From: G963668605 sp963668605
GTDB lineage: Bacteria; Acidobacteriota; Terriglobia; Bryobacterales; Bryobacteraceae
Length of the DNA stretch: 64,000 bases
Reading direction: 5' to 3'
Assembly: GCA_963668605.1 (NCBI GenBank)
Contig: OY764903.1
Coordinates: 868,001 to 932,000, forward strand
Part shown: piece after piece, positions 37,190 through 46,891 of the stretch
How positions within the stretch are numbered: the stretch's first letter is position 1
How the letters are laid out: each line of letters opens with the position of its first letter
The notes under the pieces: generated by a model
What the model was told of the DNA's origin: nothing
Seen by the model: only the letters and a program-made list of their open reading frames with translations
The model's database searches: none
Program-made: the position numbers and the translations under genes

Positions 37190-38632
37190 TCAGCTTTCGA
37201 AATAGACTCCACCCGCTTGCAGAGCCGCTCGCAGATCGGCGTACTTCAAATCGCGCGTGCCGCAGTTGCGAGCGGCACATAGCGCGGCTGCCGTGCCCGT
37301 CGCCTGTCCTTGTCCCATGCAGCTTACGGTGTTGCGCGTCGACATGTGCGCCTCGTGATTCGATGTGATCATCATGCCGGCTACCAGCAGATTCTCAACG
37401 CCGGCCACGCGCAACGCCTTGTACGGGATTCCGTAGGTGCCGCCGTTCTTGACTTGCAGGCGCGGCGCCGAGTCGTGAAAACCGTACACAAAGACATCGT
37501 CGTCGAAATGGCGGCCCTCGATCACATCCGGCAGTGTGATGTCGTAGTCGCACGCGATCAGTCGCCCACGGCGGATGTTCAGTGATGGGCTGCTGCGTGC
37601 GATGAACGCCTTCTCGCAGCCTGGGATGAATTTTCGAAACAGCTCGACGCTCTTCGCCTGGCGCCGGCGCAACTCAAGCTCTGCCAAGGCGACAGCATCG
37701 CGATTCGTGGGGCTGACGGACATCTTGTAGTTCACTTTGAGGAACATGAAGTAGTTGTCGTGCACGGTCGTGGTCGTCATCGTCATACCCAACCCGCCGG
37801 CCTCTTCGCGAAACGCGACCGGCAGCTTGGCCTGCCTGCCCTGCAGGCGCACGATCTGCCCGGCCTTGCCGTCGCGCACACCTTCGCAATACTGCTGCAC
37901 CGCATCGTGCGAGCGGAGAAACTCATAGAGCTTCTCCAGGTTGACGTTGGCCAGCCCCACGCTGTTGCAGACCGCATAATCGTTGGGTTCTGTGTACTTT
38001 GCTCCAGCGTAGGCGGCCAGATCGCCGTACGCTGTGCAGTCAACAAACGCTTTCGCCATCAGCGCTTCGCGCCCGGAGCGGCTCTCGGTGATCACGCCCG
38101 TCAGGCGCGAGCCATCGCGGATCGCACCCGTCAGCAGCGTGTTGACTCCGAGAAACACGCCCGCCTCGTGCAGCATCTCGAAGGCGTTCAGCTTGTACAT
38201 TTCGGTGTCGATCACCGTGCAGACGGAATCGTAGTCGAAACCCTTCTCCATTTCCGGGAAACCGGTAGCGGCTCCAATCTTCGTAAGCCGCTCCACCATC
38301 TCGAGTGGGATCCCACGCACCACCTGGCGCTTCTTCACGCCGGGAAACGCTTTCCATAGATTGTAGAAGCTATGCAGCGCCGTTCCGCCCTCCACCACCG
38401 TTCCGCCCGGATACCCCTTCGCTTCCACGAGAGCCGTCTTTGCGCCGCCACGTGCCGCGGCGATCGCTGCCACCACTCCCGCGGTGCCGCCGCCTACGAC
38501 GACCACATCGAACCGCCTGATGGGCAATCGTCGGGCGGGCTCTTCGTAAAAAGCTGCCGTCTGGCTGGCTGGCGCTGTCTGCGCCGCTCCGCCGAGTAAC
38601 AATGCGTGTTTGGAAAAGGCTCGCCGGTTCAT
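37190..38632 (-). CDS. Exported FAD-dependent oxidoreductase (PF12831-like)
   Basis: 480 aa from ATG 38632. MNRRAFSKHALLLGGAAQTA is the signal; the FAD site is VVVVGGGTAGVVAAIAAARG followed by ALVEAKGYPGGTVV. A second conserved stretch is AKAFVDCTAYGDLAAYAGA, and the C-terminus has EAHMSTRNTVSCMGQGQATG. This family is common beside glycan genes in Bacteroidota, Planctomycetota and Acidobacteriota, with unknown substrates. It is divergent from the sulfatase pair at 38739. Confidence 0.75.
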   Translation of the reverse strand: MNRRAFSKHALLLGGAAQTAPASQTAAFYEEPARRLPIRRFDVVVVGGGTAGVVAAIAAARGGAKTALVEAKGYPGGTVVEGGTALHSFYNLWKAFPGVKKRQVVRGIPLEMVERLTKIGAATGFPEMEKGFDYDSVCTVIDTEMYKLNAFEMLHEAGVFLGVNTLLTGAIRDGSRLTGVITESRSGREALMAKAFVDCTAYGDLAAYAGAKYTEPNDYAVCNSVGLANVNLEKLYEFLRSHDAVQQYCEGVRDGKAGQIVRLQGRQAKLPVAFREEAGGLGMTMTTTTVHDNYFMFLKVNYKMSVSPTNRDAVALAELELRRRQAKSVELFRKFIPGCEKAFIARSSPSLNIRRGRLIACDYDITLPDVIEGRHFDDDVFVYGFHDSAPRLQVKNGGTYGIPYKALRVAGVENLLVAGMMITSNHEAHMSTRNTVSCMGQGQATGTAAALCAARNCGTRDLKYADLRAALQAGGVYFES

Positions 38633-38738
38633 TGTGCTTGGAGTGTATCGCGTCTCAAAGTCTGAGACAATAATGCTTCCGCTTTTCTTAGTGCGCCAGC
38701 AGGGTTGGCGCTTTGATTCGTGATCGGAAAGGACGTCG

Positions 38739-40112
38739 ATGAACCGCAGATCGTTTCTTGCACAACTGAGCGCCGCGCCGCTGTTGGCCGGCTCCATGAA
38801 AGCCGCGGCAACCGCACCCAACATTGTCTTCGTATTGCTCGACGACGCCGGATACGGCGATATCGGCTGTTTCGGCCAGAAGCTGATTCAGACTCCGAAC
38901 ATCGACCGCATCGCCGCCGAGGGCATGCGCTTCACGGATTGCTATGCCGGCGCCGCCGTGTGCGCGCCCTGCCGCGCTGTACTGATGACGGGTTTGCACG
39001 GCGGTCACGCGCCGATTCGCGCCAACGCCGGTACGATTCCGATGCTGCCCGAAGATCGGACCGTAGCACAGATGCTGCACGAGGCGGGCTATGCCACGGG
39101 AGGTTTCGGCAAATGGGGACTCGGCGACGCCGGCTCCGTGGCCGTGCCGACGAAGAAGGGATTCGACGAGTTCTTCGGCTATCTGCATCAGGTTCACGCG
39201 CACAGCTACTATCCCGAGTTCCTGTGGGACAACGAGAAAAAGTTTCCGTTGCCTGGCAATAGCGGTGGCAAAACCGGACAGTACAGCGCGGATCTGATCG
39301 CGGGACGCGCCATGCAGTTCCTTCGTAAACAGAAGCCGGGGAAGCCGTTCTTCCTGTACTTCTGTACGACTCTTCCGCACGCCAAGTTCGAAGGACCCGA
39401 CGTGAAGCCCTACGAGGACAAACCCTGGACTGCGGGACAAAAGCAATACGCGGCCATGGTCACACGTGCCGACCGCTACGTCGGCGAGATAGCGAAACAT
39501 CTGCGCGAGACCGGACAGGAACGCAACACCATCATCTTCGTCACGAGCGATAACGGCGCGCATAGCGGCGAGGAGAAGGGCTTTGAATTCTTCCGCAGCA
39601 ACGATGGTCTGCGCGGCGAAAAGGGTCAACTCTATGAGGGCGGCATTCGCGAGCCCATGATGGTCCGCTGGCCGGGCCGTGTCAAGGCCGGCGCCGTGAG
39701 CCATCTGCCTTGGGCATTCTGCGATTTCTTTCCGACCGCGGCCGCGATCGCCGGCGTTCCGGCGCCGGCCGGACTCGACGGCATTTCGGTGTTGCCGGAA
39801 CTTCTGGGCCAGGAGCAGAAGCGTCACGAGTATCTCTACTGGGAGCACCATCGCAACAATGCCAAGACGAAGGATCTCGATTTGACTGCCATGGTGCAAG
39901 CCGTGCGCATGGGCGACTGGAAAGGCATCCGCCTCAAGCCCGGCGTGCCGTTGGAATTGTACGATTTGCGCACCGATTTCAGCGAGAAGAAGAACGTAGC
40001 GGCGGAGCATCCGGACGTCGTTCGTAAGATCGAAGCCATTATGAAAGCCGCCCACACCAAGCCGCGCCCGCACAACACAGGCGACATGAAGTGGGTGACG
40101 CGTGAATCCTGA
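38739..40112 (+). CDS. Type I sulfatase with CAPCR active-site motif
   Basis: 457 aa, signal MNRRSFLAQLSAAPLLAG. Metal site FVLLDDAGYGD, FGly motif CAPCRAVLMTG with Cys75, then GKWGLGDAG and TSDNGAHSG. The FGly motif contains a second cysteine (Cys78) three residues after the first, a variant less common than CxPSR or CxPTR. It overlaps the next sulfatase by 11 nt, so both are made together. Confidence 0.88.
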   Translation: MNRRSFLAQLSAAPLLAGSMKAAATAPNIVFVLLDDAGYGDIGCFGQKLIQTPNIDRIAAEGMRFTDCYAGAAVCAPCRAVLMTGLHGGHAPIRANAGTIPMLPEDRTVAQMLHEAGYATGGFGKWGLGDAGSVAVPTKKGFDEFFGYLHQVHAHSYYPEFLWDNEKKFPLPGNSGGKTGQYSADLIAGRAMQFLRKQKPGKPFFLYFCTTLPHAKFEGPDVKPYEDKPWTAGQKQYAAMVTRADRYVGEIAKHLRETGQERNTIIFVTSDNGAHSGEEKGFEFFRSNDGLRGEKGQLYEGGIREPMMVRWPGRVKAGAVSHLPWAFCDFFPTAAAIAGVPAPAGLDGISVLPELLGQEQKRHEYLYWEHHRNNAKTKDLDLTAMVQAVRMGDWKGIRLKPGVPLELYDLRTDFSEKKNVAAEHPDVVRKIEAIMKAAHTKPRPHNTGDMKWVTRES

Positions 40113-41463
40113 AAAACTGAACCGGCGCGCGTTTTTCCGAGCGGCCGGTGGCGCGGCGATCCTTGGCGCATGCGCGGGCGCAGCCACGCGGCGGCCTAAT
40201 ATCCTCCTGATCGTTGCCGACGATCTCGGTTACGCCGATGTCGGTTTCAACGGCTGCAAGGATTTTGCGACTCCGAACATCGATTCGATCGCAAAGTCCG
40301 GCGTGCGTTTTACCAACGGCTATGTCTCGCACCCGTTTTGCAGTCCCACGCGTTCCGGCCTGATGACGGGCCGCTATCAGCAGCGCTACGGTTACGAGAA
40401 CAATCCGAAGTACGATCCGCACGACGAGCTTTATGGAGTGCCGCTCAGCGAAACGATGCTGCCCCAAACGCTTTCCGCGGCAGGGTACTCGACCGGCATA
40501 GTCGGCAAGTGGCACCTCGGAGCCGCGCCGAAGTTCCATCCGATGAAACGCGGCTTCCAGGAGATGTTTGGCTTCATTGGAGGCGGCCACGATTATTTCA
40601 AGGCGGAGATGGAGGGCGATCCGAAGGAATATTTTATTCCGATCCAGCGCAACGGAAAGCCCGTGGAGGAGAAGGAATACCTGACCGAAGCTTTTTCGCG
40701 CGAGGCCGCCGCCTTCATCCGGCGGCATCCGAAGGATCCGTTCTTTCTCTATCTGGCCTACAACTGCCCGCACACACCGCAACAAGTCAGCGATAAGTAT
40801 CTTGAGCGCTACAAGCATCTAAAAGACCCGAAGCGGCGTCTCTACGCGGCCATGATGAGCGCGATGGATGATGGCATTGGGCAGGTGCTCGCCGCTGTCC
40901 GCGAACAAAAGCTCGACTCCGACACGCTGATATTTTTCTTCAGCGACAACGGCGGACCCATCGATGTGAATGGTTCGAGCAACACGCCGCTGCGCGCGGG
41001 CAAGGGCTCTGTCTATGATGGCGGAATTCGCGTACCCTTTGCCGCGCGTTGGACGGGCCGTCTACCTGCGGGCAAGCAGTTTCATCACCCCGTCATTTCG
41101 CTCGACATATTTCCTACGGCAGCCGCGTTGGCGGGTGCGAAGTTGCCAGCCGGCAAGAAACTCGATGGCGTCGATCTGATGCCACACCTGCTTGGCGCCG
41201 CTACGAAACCACCCCATGAACGGCTATTTTGGCGCATCGGTGGCGGCGTGTCGTTCGCCATACGAGAGGGCAACTACAAGCTGGTGAAGACCGCGGATGG
41301 AACCCAGATCTACGATCTCGACAAAGACATCGGCGAGACGAAGGATCTTGCGGCCACGCATCCGGAGATTCTCAAGCGGCTGGACAATGCACGCGAGCAA
41401 TGGAATAAGGAACTGATCGAGCCATTGTTCGAAGGTCTGCGGGAACCGAAGAAGAAACGGTAG
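40102..41463 (+). CDS. Type I sulfatase
   Basis: 453 aa with GTG start at 40102 overlapping the preceding stop. The signal LNRRAFFRAAGGAAILGACAG is twin-arginine-like; the Cys in LGAC could alternatively be a lipobox. The metal site is LLIVADDLGYAD, the FGly motif CSPTRSGLMTGR with Cys80, then GKWHLGAA and FFSDNGGPID. It is similar in length and motif to the sulfatase at 33125-34504, which suggests duplicated specificities. Confidence 0.9.
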   Translation: MNPEKLNRRAFFRAAGGAAILGACAGAATRRPNILLIVADDLGYADVGFNGCKDFATPNIDSIAKSGVRFTNGYVSHPFCSPTRSGLMTGRYQQRYGYENNPKYDPHDELYGVPLSETMLPQTLSAAGYSTGIVGKWHLGAAPKFHPMKRGFQEMFGFIGGGHDYFKAEMEGDPKEYFIPIQRNGKPVEEKEYLTEAFSREAAAFIRRHPKDPFFLYLAYNCPHTPQQVSDKYLERYKHLKDPKRRLYAAMMSAMDDGIGQVLAAVREQKLDSDTLIFFFSDNGGPIDVNGSSNTPLRAGKGSVYDGGIRVPFAARWTGRLPAGKQFHHPVISLDIFPTAAALAGAKLPAGKKLDGVDLMPHLLGAATKPPHERLFWRIGGGVSFAIREGNYKLVKTADGTQIYDLDKDIGETKDLAATHPEILKRLDNAREQWNKELIEPLFEGLREPKKKR

Positions 41464-41493
41464 CCCGGAGATGTTCGCGCCCAAAGGGCCGAT

Positions 41494-42228
41494 TCAATCC
41501 AGGCGCCGCACTTTGATATTGCGGAACCACGTCTCCGAGTTGTGATTCTGCAAACTGATCGGGCTTTCCCGCCGGATTTCGACCGCCTGTCCGCCGCCCT
41601 TCGGATCGATCAGCTTGCGCAATTGCCCTACGACTTCAGGTTGATCGATCTCGAAGGCGAGCACCTTCACTCCGTTCAACCAATGCTCGACGTGATTGCC
41701 ACGCACGATGATGCGCGAGCGATGGAATACATTCGGCTTTACGGCTTCGCTTTGGGATGGCGCAAGCGCGCTATACAGCGCCGCTGTCCGCCGTGACGCG
41801 TCCGTCTTTGCCTCCGCGCTTGTGGCGTCGTCGGTCAACTGGTATTCCAGTCCGCGCGCCCGCGCCTGGAAGCTTTTCTCTCCTTTTCTTTGCCAGCGAT
41901 CTGTCTTCTGCACCAGATACTTCACCCCGGAGTTGCCGCCAATCGCGGTCTTCCACTCGAATTGCAGGTCGAAGGAGCGAAAGGTTTCGACGGTGCGTAT
42001 GTCCTGCATTCCATCAGCGTTCGGAAAAGCCTTCAGACATTCGTCTTCGATCTTCCATGAGGTCCCAGGGAAGGGCAGTCCTGTGATCTCCTGCCATCCG
42101 GTAGTCGTGGTGCCGTCGAACAAGAGCTTCCATCCGCCCGCGCGCTCTTCTTCGGTCAATCGGTTCTGCGCGGGTTGCGCTGCACACAAAACGGCGCAAA
42201 ACAACGCCGGAAGGAATCGCAGGAACAT
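41494..42228 (-). CDS. Secreted DUF1080 (3-keto-disaccharide hydrolase family) protein
   Basis: 244 aa with signal MFLRFLPALFCAVLCAAQ. The DUF1080 beta-sandwich starts GGWKLLFDGTTTTGWQE and continues through FDLQFEWKTAIGGNSGVKYLV and RIIVRGNHVEHWLNGVKV to ISLQNHNSETWFRNIKVRRL. Some members hydrolyse 3-keto-glycosides; others appear only to bind glycans. Activity here is not known. Divergent from the GH106-like gene. Confidence 0.85.
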   Translation of the reverse strand: MFLRFLPALFCAVLCAAQPAQNRLTEEERAGGWKLLFDGTTTTGWQEITGLPFPGTSWKIEDECLKAFPNADGMQDIRTVETFRSFDLQFEWKTAIGGNSGVKYLVQKTDRWQRKGEKSFQARARGLEYQLTDDATSAEAKTDASRRTAALYSALAPSQSEAVKPNVFHRSRIIVRGNHVEHWLNGVKVLAFEIDQPEVVGQLRKLIDPKGGGQAVEIRRESPISLQNHNSETWFRNIKVRRLD

Positions 42229-42295
42229 GGCACGAGTTTAGCATTCCGCCACGACACCCTTGCGGGCGCCGCTCGTCTCGATCATGCTACGAGTG

Positions 42296-44968
42296 ATGAC
42301 TATTCGCGCATTGCCGCTCTTTGTCGCCGCCCTCTCGATCGCAGCGTCCGCGGCCACTGCGGATTTGAAGACGGCCTTTCAGAATCCGCCGGATGATGCC
42401 CGCATCATGATGCGCTGGTGGTGGTTCGGGCCGGCTGTCAGCAAGCCGGAGATCGAACGTGAGATCCGCCTTATGAAGCAAGGCGGCATCGGCGGCTTCG
42501 AGATACAACCGGTCTATCCGCTTGCACTCGACGATCCCGCGAAAGGCATCCGCAACCTGCCCTATCTCTCCGATGAATTCATCGACGCCTTGCGCTTCGC
42601 GGCGGAGAAGGGGCGTGAACTCGGCATGCGTGTCGATCTGACAGTTGGCAGCGGGTGGCCTTACGGCGGCGCCACCGTACCGATCACACAGGCTGCCGGC
42701 AAACTGCGCTGCGAACGCGTCAAGGTCAGCGCCGGGTCGCGTGATGTTCCCGTGCCTGCCATCGGACCGGGCGAAAAACTACTCGCGGCGTTCGAATTTC
42801 CTGGATCGCGAGAGATCACGGATCTGCGCGGCGGCGTGGCGCACCTCGCATCTTCCGCATCGAATGAAGTGCAGTTCTACATCGCGAGCCGCACGCGCAT
42901 GAAGGTCAAGCGTCCGGCCGTTGGCGCCGAAGGCTACGTGCTCGATCACTATGATCGCGCCGCTGTGCAGAGTTATCTCCACGATGTCGGCGACCGCTTG
43001 CTACAGGCGTTTGGACAGAATCCGCCGGCTTCTGTTTTCTGTGACAGCCTCGAAGTCTACGGTTCGGATTGGACGGGAGATTTTCTGGAGGAGTTCGCCA
43101 AGCGCCGCGGTTACGATTTGAAACCGCTGCTGCCCGCGCTCTACTTTGGAACCGGTGAGCGCGCCGAAGACGTGCGCTACGATTGGGGCCGCACGCTTAC
43201 CGAACTCGTCGAGGAGCGATTCTTCGTCCCCATGCACGCCTGGGCCAAAGCGAACAAGACGCTCTTCCGCATTCAGGGTTACGGCATTCCGCCCGCAACT
43301 GTTTCGAGCTACATCAACTCCGATCTACCCGAAGGCGAAGGCCCGCAGTGGAAGGTTTTGCGCGCCTCGCGCTGGGCTTCGTCGGCGAGCCATCTCTACG
43401 GACGTACGCTGACTTCGTCGGAAACCTGGACCTGGCTGCACTCACCTGTCTTCCGTGCGACGCCGCTCGACATGAAGGCCGAGGCGGACCTGCACTTTCT
43501 GCAAGGCATCAATCAACTGATTGGCCACGGCTGGCCCTACACGCCCGAGAGCGTGGAGTACCCAGGGTGGAGATTGTACGCGGCCGCCGTCTTTAACGAA
43601 AAGAATCCCTGGTTTCCAGTAATGCCCGATCTGGCGAAATATTTGCAGCGCATCAGTTATCTGTTGCGCCAGGGTAAACCAGCCAACGATGTGGCGCTCT
43701 ATCTGCCCAACAGCGATACCTACGCGCGCTTCACTCCAGGCCATGCCGAGTTGATCAAACGGCTTCCCGAGTGTCTCGGTCCCGATATCGTTGCGCGCAT
43801 CCTCGAAGCCGGCTACAACCTCGACTTCGTCGACGATGCCGCGCTGGCGTTGGTTCCCGGCCGCTACCGCATCGTGATTCTGCCGGGCGTCGAGCGCCTG
43901 CCATTGCCGTCCTTGCGGAAACTCGAAGAGTTTGTGCGCGGCGGCGGAATTCTGGTTGCTACACGCCGGCTGCCGTCGCTCGTCCCCGGTTGGAAAGCCA
44001 GCGCCGCCGAGCAGCAGGAACTCCGCGATTCAATCAAACGTTTGTTTGAAACTCCGAATGCGCCCGCGATTTTTGTGAAGGACGAAAATGCGCAACTTAC
44101 CCCGGCACTGGGCGCGCGTCTTCAGCCGGATGTTGCGATTGCGCCCGCGTCGGCGGAGTTTGGTTTTGTCCACCGCAGCACGGAGGACGCCGAGATCTAC
44201 TTTGTCGCGAACACGAGCAATGTGCGCCAAAAGATAACGGCCACTTTTCGTGTCGCGGAAGGGATGCAGCCTGAGATCTGGGATCCATTCACCGGACGCA
44301 CGTCGCCCCAATCAGGCCGCGTGCTTGCCTTGGATCTGGAGCCTTACGCATCGCGTGTGATTGTCTTCGCGAAGGGACCAGCCCGTGCGGTGGCGCAGAA
44401 AGTTGCAGGACGGATCCCGTCCGCGTACCTTGATCTCAGCGCCGGTTGGTCCGTGCGCTTCGCGGGCGTTGGGAAGAGCGTGACGATGGAGCGGCTGCGC
44501 TCCTGGACAGAGGATGAAGCCACGCGCTACTACTCCGGCATCGCGGTCTACGAGAAGCAGGTGGAAGTAACCGATGTGCTTATCCAAAATGCTCCTGGCA
44601 TACGGCTGGATTTCGGCGAGGGAACGCCGATCGCGACGAAGCCGACGAGGGCGGGTATGCGCGCGGCGCTCGATGCGCCGATCCGGGAAGCCGCGATCGT
44701 GTACGTGAACGGCAAGCGCGCTGGCTCGCTATGGTGCCCGCCTTACTCGCTCGATGTGAGCGGCCTGCTGCGGTCCGGCCGCAACGAGATCCGCATTGAG
44801 GTTGGCAACCTCGCCGTGAATCACATGGCGGGCCGGCCGCTGCCGGATTACAAGGCGCTGGACGAAAAATACGGCGTCCGTTTTGACGAACAGGACATGG
44901 ACCAGATCCGGCCGGAACCGTCTGGCCTGCTTGGGTCGATATACCTGCGCTTCGGGCCGCGGGACTGA
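42296..44968 (+). CDS. Exported GH106-like alpha-L-rhamnosidase
   Basis: 890 aa from ATG 42296, which gives the cleanest signal peptide (MTIRALPLFVAALSIAASA); ATG 42284 and TTG 42260 are alternatives, and none has a good ribosome site. Features of this family: PDDARIMMRWWWFGPAVSK, GGIGGFEIQPVYPL, DLTVGSGWPYGG, VFCDSLEVYGSDWT, and a long C-terminal region ending in a galactose-binding-like beta domain (AIVYVNGKRAGSLWCPPY, ARNEIRIEV-like). It likely removes rhamnose from pectin-type or other branched glycans. Confidence 0.78.
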   Translation: MTIRALPLFVAALSIAASAATADLKTAFQNPPDDARIMMRWWWFGPAVSKPEIEREIRLMKQGGIGGFEIQPVYPLALDDPAKGIRNLPYLSDEFIDALRFAAEKGRELGMRVDLTVGSGWPYGGATVPITQAAGKLRCERVKVSAGSRDVPVPAIGPGEKLLAAFEFPGSREITDLRGGVAHLASSASNEVQFYIASRTRMKVKRPAVGAEGYVLDHYDRAAVQSYLHDVGDRLLQAFGQNPPASVFCDSLEVYGSDWTGDFLEEFAKRRGYDLKPLLPALYFGTGERAEDVRYDWGRTLTELVEERFFVPMHAWAKANKTLFRIQGYGIPPATVSSYINSDLPEGEGPQWKVLRASRWASSASHLYGRTLTSSETWTWLHSPVFRATPLDMKAEADLHFLQGINQLIGHGWPYTPESVEYPGWRLYAAAVFNEKNPWFPVMPDLAKYLQRISYLLRQGKPANDVALYLPNSDTYARFTPGHAELIKRLPECLGPDIVARILEAGYNLDFVDDAALALVPGRYRIVILPGVERLPLPSLRKLEEFVRGGGILVATRRLPSLVPGWKASAAEQQELRDSIKRLFETPNAPAIFVKDENAQLTPALGARLQPDVAIAPASAEFGFVHRSTEDAEIYFVANTSNVRQKITATFRVAEGMQPEIWDPFTGRTSPQSGRVLALDLEPYASRVIVFAKGPARAVAQKVAGRIPSAYLDLSAGWSVRFAGVGKSVTMERLRSWTEDEATRYYSGIAVYEKQVEVTDVLIQNAPGIRLDFGEGTPIATKPTRAGMRAALDAPIREAAIVYVNGKRAGSLWCPPYSLDVSGLLRSGRNEIRIEVGNLAVNHMAGRPLPDYKALDEKYGVRFDEQDMDQIRPEPSGLLGSIYLRFGPRD

Positions 44969-44977
44969 GACGCGCCG

Positions 44978-46777
44978 CTACCCGCGGATTGTGAGTGCGA
45001 CGTAGCGGATGTCCGCCACCTGCTTGCCCGGTATGTCGAGCGCTTTAAGCGTGAGAGTGCCGCGTGCTTTGTCGAGCCGGATGGAACCCAGGCGCAGCGC
45101 GCGGAAGTCCTTCACATACGATTCACCGGCGCGTTTCACGCGGTCCGCCTCGGCTCCGTAGAGCGGAGGATTGTGGGCCTCTGTGATTTTTTTCTCCACG
45201 CTGGCGCCCTGGAAGCTCAGCGTCACGGTGGAACCAACGTCTTCCGGACGGCACGTGTAATAGATATCGGCGTCGTACTCGCCCGCGCGCCCGACTCCGA
45301 TATCCCAGGTGATGCGATCGTCTTTGCTCGTCCAGTTGGTGAAGAAGGAGCAGTTCGGCGCACCGGCGCTGCGTTTGACCCCGCCACCGGCTACGCCGTC
45401 GCGCGCCGGCAGCATGGTGGTTTTGGAGTAGCCAACGGTGAATGGGCGATCATCCGGTCCGACAAGCGGAAGCATTTCCTTCGCCCACTCAGCCTGGGCT
45501 TTGCGCAGTTTCGCGGCAACCTCGGGCTTCTGTTGGGCGATGTCCGTCGCCTGACCGGGATCCGCGACCATGTCGAAGAGTTGGCCTTCGGAGTCCAAGC
45601 GGTATTGCTGGGTTCTGACACTGACCCTCTTGCCCTGCAACGAAAAGATCATGCGATCGGCCCAATTCTGTGTCTGCCCGGTGAGCAGCGGCTTGAGACT
45701 CTTGCCGTCGAGCGGTTTCGTGCTCGCCACTGGAATACCGGCCATGTCGGCGAGCGTGGGCAGCAGATCGATGGCGCCGGCAATTTGTGTCATGCGCATA
45801 CCGGGCCGGATATGTCCTGGCCAACGGATCAGAAACGGTACGCGCAAACCGCCTTCATCGACGGAACCTTTGCGGCCTTTCATGCCGCCATTCCAGCGCC
45901 AACTATTGGGACCGTTGTCGCTGAAATAGAGCACGATAGTATCGTCGCGCAGCTTGAGTTGATCGAGCTTTGCGAGAACGCGGCCCACGTTCCAATCGAT
46001 GTTTTCGCACATCGCCAGCGCGGCTCTGGTCATCCCAAGATCTTCTAATTGGGTATCGCGGTGACGCAGTTTGGGGTCGAGGTGCGCGAACTTCTCGAAG
46101 AAGCGGTCGGGCACTTGCATGGGCGAATGCGGCGTGTTGAACGGGAGATAGCAGTAGAACTGGCCGTCCTTGTGTTGGGCGATGAAATCCATCGCGTGAT
46201 CGGTTAGATCGTCGGTGATGTAACCCTTGCCGCGCACCATTGTGCCGTTGTGGTCGAGTTCGGGATTGAAGTACGAACCCCAATGCCCCGACGTGAACCC
46301 ATAGTATTCATCGAAGCCGCGAGCGTTCGGATGGTAGGGGAACTGCGAACCGCTATGCCACTTGCCGAACGCGCCCGTAGCGTAGCCGGCCGCTTTGAAC
46401 GTCTGTGCGATTGTTTTTTCGTCGAGGTTCAGGCGCTCGGCGCCGGTCGAGACGCCGCGCACGCCGCCGCGCGAGTGATAGCGCCCGGTGAGGTATTCAG
46501 CCCGCGTGGGAGCGCAGACGGCACAGACAAAAAAGCGTTCGCCCAATGCTCCGTCGCGGGCGAGCGAATCGATGTTCGGCGTCGAGAGATTGGTATTCCC
46601 GTGGATGCTGAGGTCGCCCCAGCCCTGGTCGTCGGCAAGGATGACGACGATGTTGGGCCGCTTGCGCGCGGGAGCGGCAGACGCGTGGGGCAGCATTGCG
46701 GAGCCGAGTCCCGCGGCGGCGGCGAAGAATTGGCGGCGTGATGGCCGGAAAGGAGTGGATTGCGTTGTAGGAGTCAA
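44978..46777 (-). CDS. Type I sulfatase with C-terminal beta domain
   Basis: 599 aa, the longest sulfatase here, from a TTG start at 46777. The signal is SRRQFFAAAAGLGSAMLPHA. Metal site VVILADDQGWGD, FGly motif CAPTRAEYLTGR with Cys88, then GKWHSGSQF and YFSDNGPNS. The sulfatase fold ends near residue 440; the last 150 residues (ITWDIGVGRAGEYDADIYY) look like a carbohydrate-binding module. It ends 9 nt from the convergent GH106-like gene. Confidence 0.88.
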   Translation of the reverse strand: MTPTTQSTPFRPSRRQFFAAAAGLGSAMLPHASAAPARKRPNIVVILADDQGWGDLSIHGNTNLSTPNIDSLARDGALGERFFVCAVCAPTRAEYLTGRYHSRGGVRGVSTGAERLNLDEKTIAQTFKAAGYATGAFGKWHSGSQFPYHPNARGFDEYYGFTSGHWGSYFNPELDHNGTMVRGKGYITDDLTDHAMDFIAQHKDGQFYCYLPFNTPHSPMQVPDRFFEKFAHLDPKLRHRDTQLEDLGMTRAALAMCENIDWNVGRVLAKLDQLKLRDDTIVLYFSDNGPNSWRWNGGMKGRKGSVDEGGLRVPFLIRWPGHIRPGMRMTQIAGAIDLLPTLADMAGIPVASTKPLDGKSLKPLLTGQTQNWADRMIFSLQGKRVSVRTQQYRLDSEGQLFDMVADPGQATDIAQQKPEVAAKLRKAQAEWAKEMLPLVGPDDRPFTVGYSKTTMLPARDGVAGGGVKRSAGAPNCSFFTNWTSKDDRITWDIGVGRAGEYDADIYYTCRPEDVGSTVTLSFQGASVEKKITEAHNPPLYGAEADRVKRAGESYVKDFRALRLGSIRLDKARGTLTLKALDIPGKQVADIRYVALTIRG

Positions 46778-46868
46778 TTAGCGCCTCGTGTCGATGTAAC
46801 TACCGTAAGAGATAGCGTATCAATTGATTGCGGTCCGTGGGTGATTGCGCTTCCGTGAGTGGGCGGTA

Positions 46869-46891
46869 TTCCCGAATCCACTATTCGGGAA
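46869..46891. repeat. Perfect 9-bp hairpin spanning a stop codon
   Basis: TTCCCGAAT (46869-46877) pairs with ATTCGGGAA (46883-46891), 5-nt loop, placing the TAG of the minus-strand gene inside the structure. It could affect termination or mRNA stability; no U-tract follows. Confidence 0.4.

Noticed and set aside
38688..40187. 499-aa antisense frame over a sulfatase
   Set aside because: It lies opposite the FGly-motif sulfatase and has no recognisable domain.
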